Shown: one piece after another, positions 11,525-26,352 of the stretch | How positions within the stretch are numbered: position 1 is the first letter of the stretch | How the letters are laid out: every line of letters starts with the position of its first letter | From: Takakia lepidozioides | Lineage: Eukaryota; Streptophyta; Takakiopsida; Takakiales; Takakiaceae | Direction: 5' to 3' | DNA: 60,000 bases | Assembly: GCA_030704615.1 (NCBI GenBank) | Contig: CM060731.1 | Span: forward strand, 27,096,001 to 27,156,000 | The notes under the pieces: generated by a model | Seen by the model: only the letters and a program-made list of their open reading frames with translations | Databases searched by the model: none | Told to the model about the DNA's origin: nothing | Translations under genes and position numbers: made by a program

Positions 11525-13500
11525 GTTGGAGTGGAGTGGAGTCTGTCACTGAGAGGTAGTATTGCATACATCGGTATTGCATGAGCACAATCTGCTCACT
11601 GGTTTTTCCTCTTTTAATTGTTTGAAGTGAGGTTCTTGCGAGATAATTAACTGCAATGCTGTCAATTACTTCACCCAGCAGGCCTCCTTGGCCTTCAATC
11701 TTATGTTCTGACTTTCATTGAAAGTACTATGAGCATAGGGGCTTCTAGCAAGGCTCTCCACCAAGGTGTGTCATCAAGTGAGGTCATTGTCTTTTTCCTT
11801 GCAGTTGAGTTATGAGGTTCTAAGGTGAAGTTATCCTGCCTGGGCAAATGTATTACGGAGAGATCAAAATTAACAAATTCCTGTGCTGTTGGTGTCCACA
11901 GGGCTAGAGCCAAGGCAAAACTGGGCACCAGCTAAGCTTGTTATGATTGTACAAGGGTTTTGACCCGCTCACTGATGGGGCACTCTCTGTCTCAGCTACC
12001 TTCTTCATGCCGCGACTTGTATGTGTGAGCCAATGGCTAGGTTCTTGCATTCTTTGTCTAACTTTTGTGCGTTAGCTCTTTTGCTTCTTTTTTTTAATGT
12101 TGGGGTATCTGGGTTTGGTAGGTTGCCTGGCAGCCTACTTGCTGTAAGTCCATTTTTCCTTTAGTTGTTACTGGTAATCAAAGCTTCTAGTAGACATCTT
12201 TGCATTACTGTCATGTTAGACTTCAAAGACTGATGTCAAGGGTTGTCTCTTTGGAAAGAGGAGACAGGCCATGAGAGAGTGCATACTTGATTTTGTTTGT
12301 TTCATCTCTGGCTCGGGACGTGCTCGTGGCCGTCTGTTATTTGCTCAGGCTGTCACATCAGATGCAACTTTTGGCTGGTTATCTCTCTCGTGTTCTGCGA
12401 CAAAGAATTGCGCGCTTGTGTGGTGTCACCAACAGAGTTGCCAATTCTTCCTTCATCGGTCAGAGTGGAAGATATGGTTTGAGATGTTGAGAACTGGTTC
12501 TTGATTCAGTTCATGGGAGGAATGGCAATGGCGGTAGTTCCAGTGGATGGGAGATTTGTTAAGTTAAGTGTTGGCCTGGTGGAGCTTTTGGAGGGTCGGA
12601 TTGTGTTCCGGGCCCTTGGACAGTCAAAAGTGGATTCATCGACCTTTCACATTTTCATGACATGATAGTTTGAGGCATTTGTTTGCAACAAGGCAAAAGA
12701 CGCTTTTGGTTCGGTCAGTGGAAATATGCCAGATATGGTAGAATGCGGCTTTCTGTCCTTTTTGGAACTGAAAATTTTGAGACATGGACTATGAAATATA
12801 TCATTCAATATAGGCCAGTTTTCCATCTTTAGCTGGGTACTCGATGCTTTTGTGTGTCAGTTGGTTCATCCTCAAGTTCACATCTTAACCTTGCAAGGGT
12901 TGTTCAAATTTTACTGTATTGTCAATCAGAGGTTGAATGGTAAGTGTGCAATATCATCATCCAATACAGGGGGTGGGCATAGACAGTCTCTCTTGATAGT
13001 TACATGGGCTGAGAAGTACATGACTAATGCAACTAACAACATGTTTAAACTGTCCTAGGTGTTAAGACATTTAATGTTTGAAATGTTACCCGTGTCAGGT
13101 GTTCCTCCTGCAGGGTTGGTTGCATCGCATTGCTATCAAATATGTAACGCATTAATATCCTGGCATTCATCAGAAGATGCTGTGCCAATTCTTTCATTTT
13201 GAGGTCAAGGGTAAAAAAGGTATAGGCAGTTAGGGGTCAAATCTACAGTAATGGAACATTTCACCTTTTTTATTCATAAATACAAATTTGATGGTTGCAT
13301 CATGTTCCTAATTACATTCCATTCATCTGAAATTTCATGGCATTTTGTCGAATTAGAACGTTATAACTTTTTGCTCAGCACCCACCACACTAGGAAACAC
13401 CATGCAAGTCACAATCTCTACTCCTATAGACATCTCCATTGTTCAACACTCACATCTGAACAACCTCCCTCTTCTCAAAGAAGCTAAGCTGCAGGGCGGC
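11525..13500. other. 3' flank of the SR45-like gene, probably including 3' UTR
   Basis: No second gene is supported. A possible last exon of the SR45-like gene (11902-11935, preceded by CCACAG and ending in TAA) fits in phase if the GTGAGT at 11521 is used as a donor. T-rich sequence follows. Short ORFs at 12271-12504 in three frames show no recognisable domain. Confidence 0.35.
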
Positions 13501-16060
13501 AAGTTTAACCCCTAAGGAACTAACCCCAATTTTTGGGTCCACCCCCAAAAAATTGACCCTTCCCCACTAAATGATTTATATCTTGAGATTTCCTCAGGCC
13601 TTGTAAAACTGACTGTTGTAATATGTTCCACAAAAAGTCTGGTCCAAATCGAACCGTCGGATTGCAAGATTATAATCTTGAAAGTTGGGCCAAAAACAAA
13701 TTGCTTATTTGCAATGGGGTAAAAAACCCAGCTTTTCTTATCGAATTTCCCATCTGTTAAATTGTTTGACATGACACAAACCAGAACCTTGTACCCTGCC
13801 AGGTAAGACACCTGCCCTGAAAATTTCAGCTTTTTCTGACATGTTTTCATGTGGGCTGCTTTGTATGGCCAATTTGGGGGGTCAAATTTCCCAATTTCAA
13901 AGGGGCAAGCACGCTTCCCTTCATATTAGTTTTTCCCTGCCCATGACTTATCCATGTGCACCTATGATTGCCTATACTTTTTGGCCAGTAGCCCTAAGGT
14001 ATATGGGTTTTGGGGGCCTTTGCCTCCCCGCCCCTTCATTTCAGGCTTTAGGGCGCAATAAAGGGTGTTGGGAGACGCGCCACCCTGCGCAAATGGGGGT
14101 GCGTGGAATTTCTCCCTAACCTGACCCTCGTTGACACGTAGGATGGAGGGCATGTTAGCTGCCCAAAATGGGGCTGAAAACCACGAATGTGGCAGACTCT
14201 AGGTGTTCCACGTGGCTGGGCCAGGCCCAATGACGAATTGGGAAATGCCACCTCATAGCTGACTCGATTACCTATCCAATGAGCCTAAGCATGCCCAAAT
14301 CAGGCTTAACCAGCTACTTTTCTAAAACGAACTGACCCAGTTTGGATCGCTTCGTCCTTTTAGGCGCTCAGTGGGTATGTTTGATTTTTTCAAGAAAAAC
14401 CACCCTTGTTGGTCAAGAATGGGATTATCTCTGTGGAAAAACAAAAACTAAACAAAAACTAAACAGATTTTGACAGCACATTTGTAGGTACTAACGTACT
14501 AACTAGGTACTAACCTACCTCTTGCATGGCTCCAATTAGGGTAGATCCAACAAATGTCACCATAGTGGGGCCACTTTTGGGCCCCTTTGGATGTTTTCAA
14601 AAAAGGATTTGGCATATTTCACTTTTGGATGAAGGGATGAAGGCAGATGGAGGTGTGACTTCGAGGCCTTCATCCCCACGGAATTCTGCATCCATCAAAA
14701 CAAATCTGAACAAATTTGGCCCAGAAATTTGAGCAATGTCACATGCTCAACGCACGAGGGGTGGGGGGGGTGTGTGTGTGTGTTCAAAATTTAGCTTTTG
14801 GACACTTTGAAAAACCAGCCAAGTTTTGGGTGTTTTGCTATATGATTCAATGCTTTGTAGGTCACAGCAACAACCTCTAGCAGCCTATGCACTATACTCG
14901 TATGTGCCCAATTGGTAGCCTCTACACCAAACCTCAGTCCCATAATTGTGTGCTCTATAAGTTGTGAATGTACGTTTTTTTGCAACCAGCAACCAGTCTT
15001 GTTGCAAATTCCTAGCCCACTCTTCTACCTTTAATGCAAGTCAAGAGTTCGAAGTAGCCATTCCACCATGTGCTTCCCGTGTGCCAGCCCAACACCCCAC
15101 ATGTTCCCCCGCATACAATATTGTGTGAGTTGAACCCAATCTGGACCTGCGGGCCCAGTGGCAGCCAACACATATCCACAAAGATGAGGAATTCCAGCAA
15201 ATGAATGCCCCATCCTTGTGTGCACCCCAGCTTGGCTGGGTGACTAACCCCTATATGAACGACTCAAAGGGAAGAAGCCTCATAATTGTCTTAGGAAGAA
15301 AACAAAAATTAATGATGACAGATTATACTCAAGTAACAGAGACATGTTGTAGCTCTTATCATTGCTGCAGGTTGTCCAATACAATTGAATCCCAACTGAT
15401 CTTTTGCATAAGCCACTACTGCAATTGTCATGGCTGCATCCCCTTATAATCCAAAATGATAGCCCATGTGAATGTCATAGCCACAGCTCCCATGGAAGTC
15501 CCAAAATGCAAGCTGCGAAACAACCCAACTTGCCCACCATTAGCCAAAGTCAACAACATAAAAGAGAATGACTTGCTAAGCGACTCCTAGAAATTTAAAA
15601 TATGACAAAGCATCCCAGACCTGCTCTAATAAAATCTTTTAAATGTGCCCTCCTCTTCAGCATCCCTGGAGTTTGACAAATCCGACATCAATTGGAAGCA
15701 TATCAAAGTGGCCACTAAAGCTAAATACATTTCCATAGCTAGTGTCCAGTATCCGTTGGCCGTTTCTGCCCTCTGGGAGCCCCTATTATGTTGGTTTTTC
15801 CTTCTCCGGTATAGATTTTACCAAACACCCCCTCTCTTAGGGTTACACCCTCTGTACGCTGTCTGCAACCAACCCTGCACAAGTCCCCCCCAATGGGATC
15901 TTGCTTCATCCTGAGCTCTCGCCCGGGGCTTAGTTACTGTTCCTGGTATCTCCATCACGGTCTCCTGTGAGTTTAAGCCTTATGGCAGCCTTCAGGCATG
16001 TAAGGGTTTTAATTTTGTTTCCTTTCAATAATCTTCAATAAAAATCTAAAGGGCTTCCCA
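13500..16060. other. Intergenic sequence without recognised features
   Basis: No ORF above background and no family recognised. A short G-tract followed by a (GT)n microsatellite lies at about 14760-14782. Confidence 0.4.
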
Positions 16061-16064
16061 GTGT

Positions 16065-16935
16065 TTTTTTTTTGGGTGAAAAATTGCCAGTGAAATCCGA
16101 GATTTTTGCCAAAAGGCACCAGCAGATGAATTTTAGGAGCCTAATCTTGCCAATGTGGACCAGTTAAAACGTGCCACCTAGAATATAGCCACTTTTCTAA
16201 CTCTTTCACCTCCTTATTCTCGCTACATGGGCATTGGGTAGAGTTCACATGTGGCCCCGCCAGCGATTTTGGAAATATGAAAAAAAAAAAACTGGGGCTT
16301 CCTTCCCTTTCAACCTAAAATAATTTAGAAAAAATATAGAAAAAATAAAATTGAGGTACCATATCAGAGGTATCATCTATTAGTATTTGGGGTGGGACCA
16401 AAGGGTGCCACACTCATTTCAATGAATACTTTTACAAAGGCATCATTATGAATATGAAAGTATGTTTGTTATCCCTCCCCCATACAAATGAACACTCCAT
16501 AAGAGTGATGTTTATGTTCCATGCACATGCTCGGATGTATGTATATATATATATATATGCATAAAACATATGACCATATAATCAATAAGTGTTGAAAATG
16601 AATAAATAGGTTGTTCTGGATCAACTATGTTGTTAACGAGTAGCAGTGTTTTCAACTCCGGCAAAAAATCGCCAGATAATTTCGACCTGGAAAATGGGTC
16701 GGCTATTTTTACAAAGGAATTATGGGAGTAAAAATCAAAACATTCGCTAGAAAGCGCCAATGGTTAAATATCAAGAGCCAAATTTTTCCTACGTGGACCT
16801 GTTAAAATGTGACACATGTTATATAGCCTCTTTTCTAACCTTGCCACCTCGTTATTCTCGCCACATGGGTGCTAGGTAGAATTTACACATGGCCTTTGTG
16901 GCGATTTCGGAAAAGTGAAAAAAAAAACACTTACG
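16065..16935. repeat. Pair of diverged direct repeats, about 200 bp each
   Basis: Sequence at about 16065-16292 recurs in diverged form at about 16660-16930. Shared landmarks in the same order are: a GCCAG...TCCGA/TCGAC opening, TACGTGGACC/ATGTGGACC followed by GTTAAAA, TAGCC..CTTTTCTAAC, CACCTC(C/G)TTATTCTCGC.ACATGGG, and GCGATTT.GGAAA.(G/A)TGAAAAAAAAA. A (TA)n tract lies between them at about 16540. They are probably two old copies of a dispersed element; no terminal structure was resolved. Confidence 0.55.
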
Positions 16936-17045
16936 AGTAGGTTGTCAGAACCTGTTCATTAATAAGTATGAAAGCATCTTTGTGTGAATATTGTTGATGT
17001 TGCACGTTTGACCACAGCTTCACCCATAACAACATCAACATGATG

Positions 17046-17168
17046 TTGGTAGGGGGGTGTAACAGGGTTTGTTAGGGTCGGAGCAAGGTTTGGACAGGGA
17101 CAAGGTTTGCTCCGACCCTAACAAACCCTGCTACACCCCCCTACCAACCTTGTCCTTGTCCAAACCTT
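17046..17168. repeat. Two interleaved inverted repeats
   Basis: Arm A 17046-17086 pairs with A' 17107-17147 (41 nt, one mismatch). The spacer between them, B 17085-17105 (core GGTTTGGACAGGGACAAGG), is itself the inverted complement, with one mismatch, of B' 17148-17168 immediately after A'. A:A' and B:B' cannot pair fully at the same time, so a transcript would have two alternative folds or a pseudoknot. No coding sequence overlaps. It could be a young inverted-duplication product or a small fold-back element. Confidence 0.8.
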
Positions 17169-18439
17169 CTTTTTCGAGGTTGGCTAGCGTGTGAGCATGC
17201 TCACGCGAGCACAAGCGAATATTAAGGATATTCCCTAGATGCCTTTCGAATATTCTTCAACGAAACTAAAATTGAGAAACTAAAAACTTTGCGAAACTTT
17301 TTTAATTGCTCACATATGCCGTCACAGAATCACTTAAGAAACAAGTAACACCTATACACGATAAACATGTTATCCTATAGGCGTGGTGTTTCCTCACATT
17401 ATGCGAACCGGATACCCCAGAAAACCCCAGAAAAACAAAAATTGTGGTTTTCAGTCCGGGTATCGGCAGTTTAAGCCCTAGAAAAGTTATTTTCGCATTG
17501 AGAAAATAAATCTGAAGGTACTCGTATGCACCGTGACTGTTAACATGTAATTCCTATGACCGCGGTTTGAAAACATTTAACCCCTATGACCGCGGGTTGT
17601 GCTCACGCTGTGCTCACAGGATACCAACCCCCTCTTTTTCTCTCAAACCCTAAATCTCTGTCTCTTTCTTTCCTGTGCGTGCTCTAAGCCGCCTCCAAGA
17701 CGCACAGCCTCCAAGCAAGCTCTCGCAGCTCCCAATTCAACGCCGGTACATGATGATGAGCAAGTGAGACTTGCTTTTCAATAGTGGGTACGTTGGGACA
17801 ACGTACGTACAAGTGTTCGGAGGTTCTCAAATGTTATCAAGAAGGTTACATGGATATATAACCGTGGTTCTCCAAAAACAAAAAAATACAAAGGCTCGTA
17901 CCCGCCGGTTACCGAGTTTTGAAATAAGCAGCGTGACAACCGTCAAAAGATCCCCCAAATCCCCGTCTAGTATTTGATGAAAATAGGTGGTTCTTTTATG
18001 TTCTTACAATCAACCGGAATCGGTGGTTCTTTCCATTAAAAATATATGAAAAAATCGGAACCAGAGGTTATGAAATAAATCAATAACCGCCCAACTTTGG
18101 TACATACCTCCTCGCTTCTATTCTTTGCATTTGTACCTCATCTTTTTTTATTCCTTGCCTTCACTACTTTAATATTGTTTCTCTAGGTGTTTGAAGTGTG
18201 GTGCAACATAAGAAACCAAAGGGTTTTTACTTTGGACTAACTATAAGAAGTTCACACTTCTCCATCATTTTTAATTTCATATGATATGGCTGTGTGAAAG
18301 GTCAAAAATTTGTCAACTTGTCATGTGAGGCAAACTTGTCACATCGGAAGCAGCGCTTTTTTTTAGGCGAAATGGAGCCTAAAGCCGATTAAAAAAAAAA
18401 ATCTTTATACTATAGTTTTTCTTAGTACCATATTGCTCT

Positions 18440-19080
18440 TTCACATTGGGCTATGGTGCTACCTTGCTATTTGAAATTGAGGTCGTGATGTTTACTGGCC
18501 CATTGTAGGACTTTTTTGATTAATTAGTTTCAGATTTCAGATTGTGAATCAGCTGTCCTGCCTCACTTGGCATCAATTTGTTCCTTCACCATCCTCAATG
18601 GTGCCACCTTGCTACTTGAAATTGAGGCTATGGTTTTTGCTGGCCATCTTTGGACTTCTTTGATTAATTATTTTAGATTTCAGATTGTGAGTGGGCTGCC
18701 ATGCCTACATTGGTACGAGTTTGCTCCTTCAAATTGGACTATGGTGTCACTTTGTTATTTGATATTGAGGCGATGCTTACTGCCCTAGATTAAGACTTGA
18801 CCAATTAATTTCAGATTTTAGATTTTAAATAGAGTTGATTAATTATTTTAGATTTCATATTGTGAGTGGGCTGCCATGGTATGAGTTTGCTCCTTCAAAT
18901 TGGACTATGGTGTCACTTTGTTATTTGATATTGAGGCCATGATGCTTGCTGGCCAGTTTAAGATTTGATCAATAAATTTCAGATTTCAGATTTTAAATAG
19001 ACTGTTATGCCTACATTGCTTCTTGACATTAGGCAATGGTGCCACTTTGCTACTTGAGATTAGGCTCTAGTGTCAGCAAA
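18440..19080. repeat. Degenerate tandem repeat, about 130-170 bp unit
   Basis: Roughly four to five imperfect copies begin with a TGGTG(C/T)(C/T)AC(C/T)TTG(C/T)TA(C/T)TTGA motif (near 18450, 18600, 18740, 18910 and 19035). Most continue through TTGAGG, GCTGGCC, TTGATTAATTA and CAGATTTCAGATT. Unit length varies, so this is an old minisatellite or a local duplication cluster. No coding frame is conserved between units. Confidence 0.65.
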
Positions 19081-19430
19081 TGCACTTCGACTATGGCATT
19101 GTCGCCACATTGCAACAATATGTGGTCTCTTGTAGCCACTACTTTATGCCTCAATTTTTATTTGTATCGCCTATCCAATGCATACACAAAATACTCAAAT
19201 CGCCATGTTGCATGCAAATGAAATAGCCTAGAGCCAGTTGATTTTTAGCTAAGCATCTATGTCATGGCCACCTTTGCACTTAGCCTTCAAATTTTGTAGC
19301 CATCTACGCTTCTAAGCCAAAATGAAAAAAAAAAAACCCTGATCGGAAGGTAAAAAACAAAAACGCATGTCACAAAAAAGGTAGGCACACCCCTATCAAA
19401 AAAAACACCACCGGAGAAGGGTACATACCA

Positions 19431-20217
19431 CTGTTGGCCGGGTATGGCATCTGGACTTGCATACCCGGCGGTTATTTGCCGGTTATGCACATATGCATAC
19501 CCGGAAAGTGCAGCCCCAGGAGGAACCGGCTATGGAAGGGATCCGGCAAAAGCCATCGAGCTTCCTAACCGGCTAGAGAACCGGCATCGGGGATTGTAAG
19601 GGTGTTATACCCGGAGGAGGATCCGGAGCAAATATGCATGGCGTAGAGGCGGTTCTAGATAATACAGGTATAGGGGTTGGTGATGGCAATTAAGATTATT
19701 GCATATGGACATATCCTGATTATGTCTTACTAGTAACAATACGTTTACAATAGTTGGGGAGATTAGGTGCACAACATTGAGAATGCCCAAGTAAATAGGA
19801 AATTAATTAGTTGAGCATTTGGCTAAAACAATGGTTATAAACTTAGAGTATTACATGGGCAGCCTGAAGGCAGAGAGATAGATGGTAGGGGTTGAACTTT
19901 TGAACCGGAGACCCACAGTCCAATACATGAGTGGCTTACCACCATGCCATAGCCCTAGTGTAGTTTTCCACACATACACAAAAATGCTAGAAAAAAGTAA
20001 AAATATAAAAATGGATGAATCCCATAACCGGTACCATGGAACCCACAAGAACAAATTCATGTGTTTAATTAGAACCTGTAACCGAGATGTTTTTCAAACC
20101 TATTGTTATACCCTGCCCCCGGCCATCCACTTTTTTCAAGGAGTAGGCCATAACCGGACTGAAAGAGGGCTCAAAAGAGGGCTCAAGACATGGTACCCGG
20201 CCAACACTGGTACATAT
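19431..20217. mobile_element. Non-autonomous hAT element with 8-bp target duplication
   Basis: The element proper is 19439-20209 (771 bp). The left end reads CACTGTTGGCCGGGTA and the right end is the inverted complement of CAGTGTTGGCCGGGTA, so one base of the left tip has changed. The flanking 8-mers are GTACATAC (19431-19438) and GTACATAT (20210-20217), 7 of 8 identical. The interior carries several CCGG-rich segments and no transposase. Its ends match the hAT element at 1016-1987 and the left end at 59128, so the three probably use the same transposase. Confidence 0.82.
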
Positions 20218-20974
20218 GTACTGCAGTGAGGTGGGTCACATGATGTCGGTTGCCTAATTGTGGTAATCGTGTTTGCTTTCTGTCGGAAGGCGCATCTGCA
20301 GGGTAGTGTCGGCTGTGGGTTTCAATGATAAAGGAGATCAGCAGCTGTGTGCACGCAGGAGCTGTCTGCACTACGACAGTCCCGAGGTGATGTGGCCCAA
20401 AGGGGCAGGCGATCTCGAGAGGTGGAGTCGAAGTCGGGACCACTGGTTGGTAGATGTAGATGTAGATGGCAGCTGTCACACGTTGATATGGCTGGTCCTG
20501 AGCTGATGAACTTCTGAATGCTTGTTGTTGGCTGGTGGAGCCCGTTTATCTTGTCCTGTATCAGGTTGCGTTGGACTGCTTGTGGAAAGGAGAAGCAAAT
20601 GTTGCATCGGAAGCTGATAGGACACGAGTTCGCCACCAGGGCCACATCGAATCATGTAGGGAGGATACAGCTCAATGCAACTGTTGGAAGGGTGTTTTGA
20701 ACAGATGTTGGTGGTGCGCGTGATTATACTCTCCTTGTGGGAAGGAAAGCAAGAGCTGGGTGCGGCGCCTACGTGCGTTCCCGAATTATCGCTGAGAACG
20801 ATGAGAAACATATTGTTTAGGAAAATAACCCGCAGGGTGGAGTGGCTGCCGGTTTTGGTAGAGAGGAGAGGCACGGCTCTTGCTTGGTTGCTTACAAACG
20901 TCGGAGGGTGCATTCCATCTAGACAAGAACAGCAGGGTGGAATGTAGAAAGGTGTTCTACCGTCTTAAAAAGCA
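20218..20974. other. Upstream region of the LTP-like gene
   Basis: ORFs are open on both strands here (for example 20476-20913 minus), but none shows a domain, and opposite-strand openness is typical of GC-rich non-coding sequence. It is most simply the promoter and leader region of the gene starting at 20975. No clear TATA box was seen. Confidence 0.3.
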
Positions 20975-21628
20975 GTGAGGAGTAAAGCGATAATGGCGGC
21001 GATATTGGTGATGATCGCACTAATAGTTATGAGCAGGTTAACAGAGGCTACATTGCCTGACTACAATTGCAGCCCAAGGTTTGACTCGCTGCAGCCACCA
21101 CCAAACCCATGTGAGAGCGGCGACACGATGAGCCCTGCGATTCCTGAACTTTTCGCTCCATGCTCCTCATGGTTGGTTGAGAATACGTCGGCACCTGCCG
21201 CTAACTGCTGCGTAGCTGTGAAAGATACGTGGTCCAAGTATCCTGCTTGTTTTTGCTTCCTCACGTTCTTCCCCACTCTGGTGAAGCCTTGGGGAAGTAA
21301 GGCGAAGGAGCACGCCATGCCGCTCCTCTGTAATGTTACAGCTGACCTCTGCACCCAGTGTTCCCTGCGGCTGTTTCCTTACGGTACAGGCAATTTGCTC
21401 TGCTTCTTCGAGTCGCATGATCACCCGTTATTTCTGCTTAATCCGACAGGGACATTGCTAAACTTTATGTCGTGTGTTGTTTCATTTAAGAACGGAATTC
21501 TGACAGGCCGGAATATGAGTTTGAGGACTCTGAAATGGCGTTCCTCTACAACTCCACTTCCTTCCAAAACATTCATTTTACTACTTTATGGACCTGGACA
21601 TCTGAGCTTGATTTCCTCCTTTGGCTAG
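20975..21628 (+). CDS. Secreted LTP-like cysteine-rich protein, or ectodomain exon
   Basis: The ORF starts with a clear signal peptide: a short basic start followed by the hydrophobic run MAAILVMIALIVM, cleaved probably after LTEA. The mature part has a cysteine spacing resembling the eight-cysteine lipid-transfer/hydrophobic-protein fold: PCSSW, NCC, ACFCF, LLC, DLCTQC. Two or three Asn-X-Thr/Ser sites fit secretion. Cysteines end near residue 150 (LLCFFES), and the following 65 residues look less structured, so the true exon may end near 21440-21470. A kinase gene begins 0.6 kb downstream on the same strand. Either this is an independent apoplastic LTP-like protein, or it encodes the ectodomain of that kinase with a transmembrane exon I did not find. 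The ORF is certain; the boundary is not. Confidence 0.55.
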   Translation: MRSKAIMAAILVMIALIVMSRLTEATLPDYNCSPRFDSLQPPPNPCESGDTMSPAIPELFAPCSSWLVENTSAPAANCCVAVKDTWSKYPACFCFLTFFPTLVKPWGSKAKEHAMPLLCNVTADLCTQCSLRLFPYGTGNLLCFFESHDHPLFLLNPTGTLLNFMSCVVSFKNGILTGRNMSLRTLKWRSSTTPLPSKTFILLLYGPGHLSLISSFG

Positions 21629-22148
21629 TAACACCGTCCTCTCCATTATATTCATAACCTCAAACTGTGGTTTATCGAAGTCCATCCTTCTAATCCTGCC
21701 TAACTTCTTCAGGTTCACTGCACACGTCTAACAAATGATTTGAGACCACCACCAGTGTGTGTACTTTAAACACTAGTTTTCTCTTGTAGGCTTGGTGCAA
21801 GTATTCCAGATATACACTTTCAATGCTCTCTGCGGGAGTCATATTCTTGATGACTGAGGGAATTGACAATGGTCTGATGTATGCAGGGCAAAAATCTTCT
21901 AGGAGCATGGTTCCCCTTGTGGCTGGGTCACTAATATAAAGCAAAAATCGCATATAATCTGATACTAAGGGGTGGGGCAGGGGTCGAGTTTTATACACTC
22001 CTGTGTGTGTTGTTGGGAATAAATGAAGACAAGAGGTCTTAAGATCTACAGTGAAAAACTCAGGCCAATGGAGGTAAAACAAGATAAGAATGATTGAGCC
22101 ATTTTGTACTCCCTAATGAACAAGTGCCCTTGTTGACATCACACAGGC

Positions 22149-22156
22149 TATATAAA
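22149..22156 (+). promoter_or_regulatory. Candidate TATA box before the kinase ORF
   Basis: TATATAAA lies 29 bp before the ATG at 22185. It would give a very short leader if used, so its role is uncertain. It supports the model in which the kinase is transcribed separately from the LTP-like ORF. Confidence 0.3.
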
Positions 22157-22184
22157 TGATTGCGTAACCGACACGCGAGATAAA

Positions 22185-24964
<2,780 letters not shown>

Positions 24965-25289
24965 AAACCTGGTCATTGTCAGTTTACCAGAACACCAGCA
25001 AAGCTTTTGCTGTACATGTTACGGTCTTGTGTCTAGATGCTGAGTCTTAAGTCTCCCCAGACTAACATGCCCCAGATGATGTCTAAACTCGAAACTTGGG
25101 GACTGCAGTTTCAGGAAGAGAGCTTGGCCTGGAAAAGATTCAGTCTTCCACAGAAATATTGCACATTTCTGAGAGAATGTAAAAGTTTTGGAGGATAAAG
25201 TTCCATCTGTGCACTTTAAGCTGTTGACATCCTGCTATGTTCAAACCTGCGCGTTCAAATCTTCTCTGATGTCTGTTTTCTATTATTTA

Positions 25290-25840
25290 TAAGACTCGGG
25301 GCAGGAAGCCTACCTTTGAACAGCAAACAGAAGCAGAGAGGAAGGGGAGAGTGCAATTGCCCGTTGTGTGGGCAACGTGAAGACAATATTCATTTTCTGA
25401 TACACTGTCCGGGGTTCTCTGACCAAAGAGATGCTCTCTTCAAATCTATCAAGGGAACTGTGCCTGTACCTCTGTGTACCAACTTTGAAAGTCTCGAGGC
25501 TGAGCCAAAAGCAAAGTTTTTGGGCAAATCACACACAGCAGATTGATGCTTGTGTGAAGGGATTTCTAGAGGATATCTGGAAAACCCGGATCAATTCTAT
25601 GTATCAAGGTAAGTCTTACTACCAACGTCAGCCCCTGACAGAGGTAGGTTCTGTCCCTCTGGTTTCCGTGGGGTCAATGGCCACAAGGCTACGGCAAACA
25701 ACGTCTTATGATTACATTCTATTATTTATAAGGAATAACTACATGCTCTGCAGAACAAAAATGAAGTACCAAACCAGGAACTGCAAAGCTATGGGGACAT
25801 TGTTAGGAGAGGATGAATACACTTGCCATCCAGATTAATT
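25290..25840 (+). pseudogene. LINE-type reverse transcriptase 3' fragment (zf-RVT)
   Basis: The plus strand encodes CPLCGQREDNIHFLIHCPGF followed by QRDALF, the Cys-His zinc-binding motif (zf-RVT) found after the reverse transcriptase domain of plant non-LTR retrotransposons. The frame then breaks, and an overlapping frame to 25838 continues with CVKGFLEDIWKTR, as LINE C-termini often do. No reverse transcriptase core or poly-A tail is present. It sits just downstream of the kinase stop codon and may lie in its 3' UTR. Confidence 0.6.
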
Positions 25841-25898
25841 CCCCTCGGAATTCGTTGGAGGAGGGATCCTCCCAGCATTTCCTTGGTAGCCTTTAGCT

Positions 25899-26305
25899 AT
25901 TGTTTGTGAGAAGTAGTTGGCAACACTTTCCACATGCAAGCTCAAGAAAGATACACATCTACTAGACACAGAGACTTGTGTCAGCACCTTACAAGCATAG
26001 TATCATAAAGACTAGAACAATATTAGTGACCATGGGAAAAGATACATTGGCTGACACAGCCTGCTCATGCTAATCTAGTGACCCACACACTCAGCTTCAT
26101 TACAGTGTCACTACAGCAGTAAACCTTAGGACCAAGGTATGTACTGGCCTCACACATCTGCAACAGCGTACAAACACATGAGGGCTAAAAGATAGCAGAG
26201 CCCATTGCTCTCAATGCTTAAGTAACTAGCACTGTAGTTACTAGTAACTACAGTGTCAAGAAGGATGACTCCAGTGTAATCTTGATGAGTTCTCTACAAC
26301 CAAAA
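25899..26305 (-). repeat. Copia 3' LTR
   Basis: 407-bp copy near-identical to 30682-31087. It is the 3' LTR because the element reads on the minus strand. Internal short repeat: a TAGTTACTAGTAACTA palindrome near 26232. Confidence 0.85.
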
Positions 26306-26352
26306 CTCCCACTCACTGAGTCAATCCTTCTGTGAGATAAAAAAACGAAGAA

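Noticed and set aside
20476-20913. 145-codon minus-strand ORF
   Set aside because: No domain, and several other frames are open here too; no splice or start evidence.
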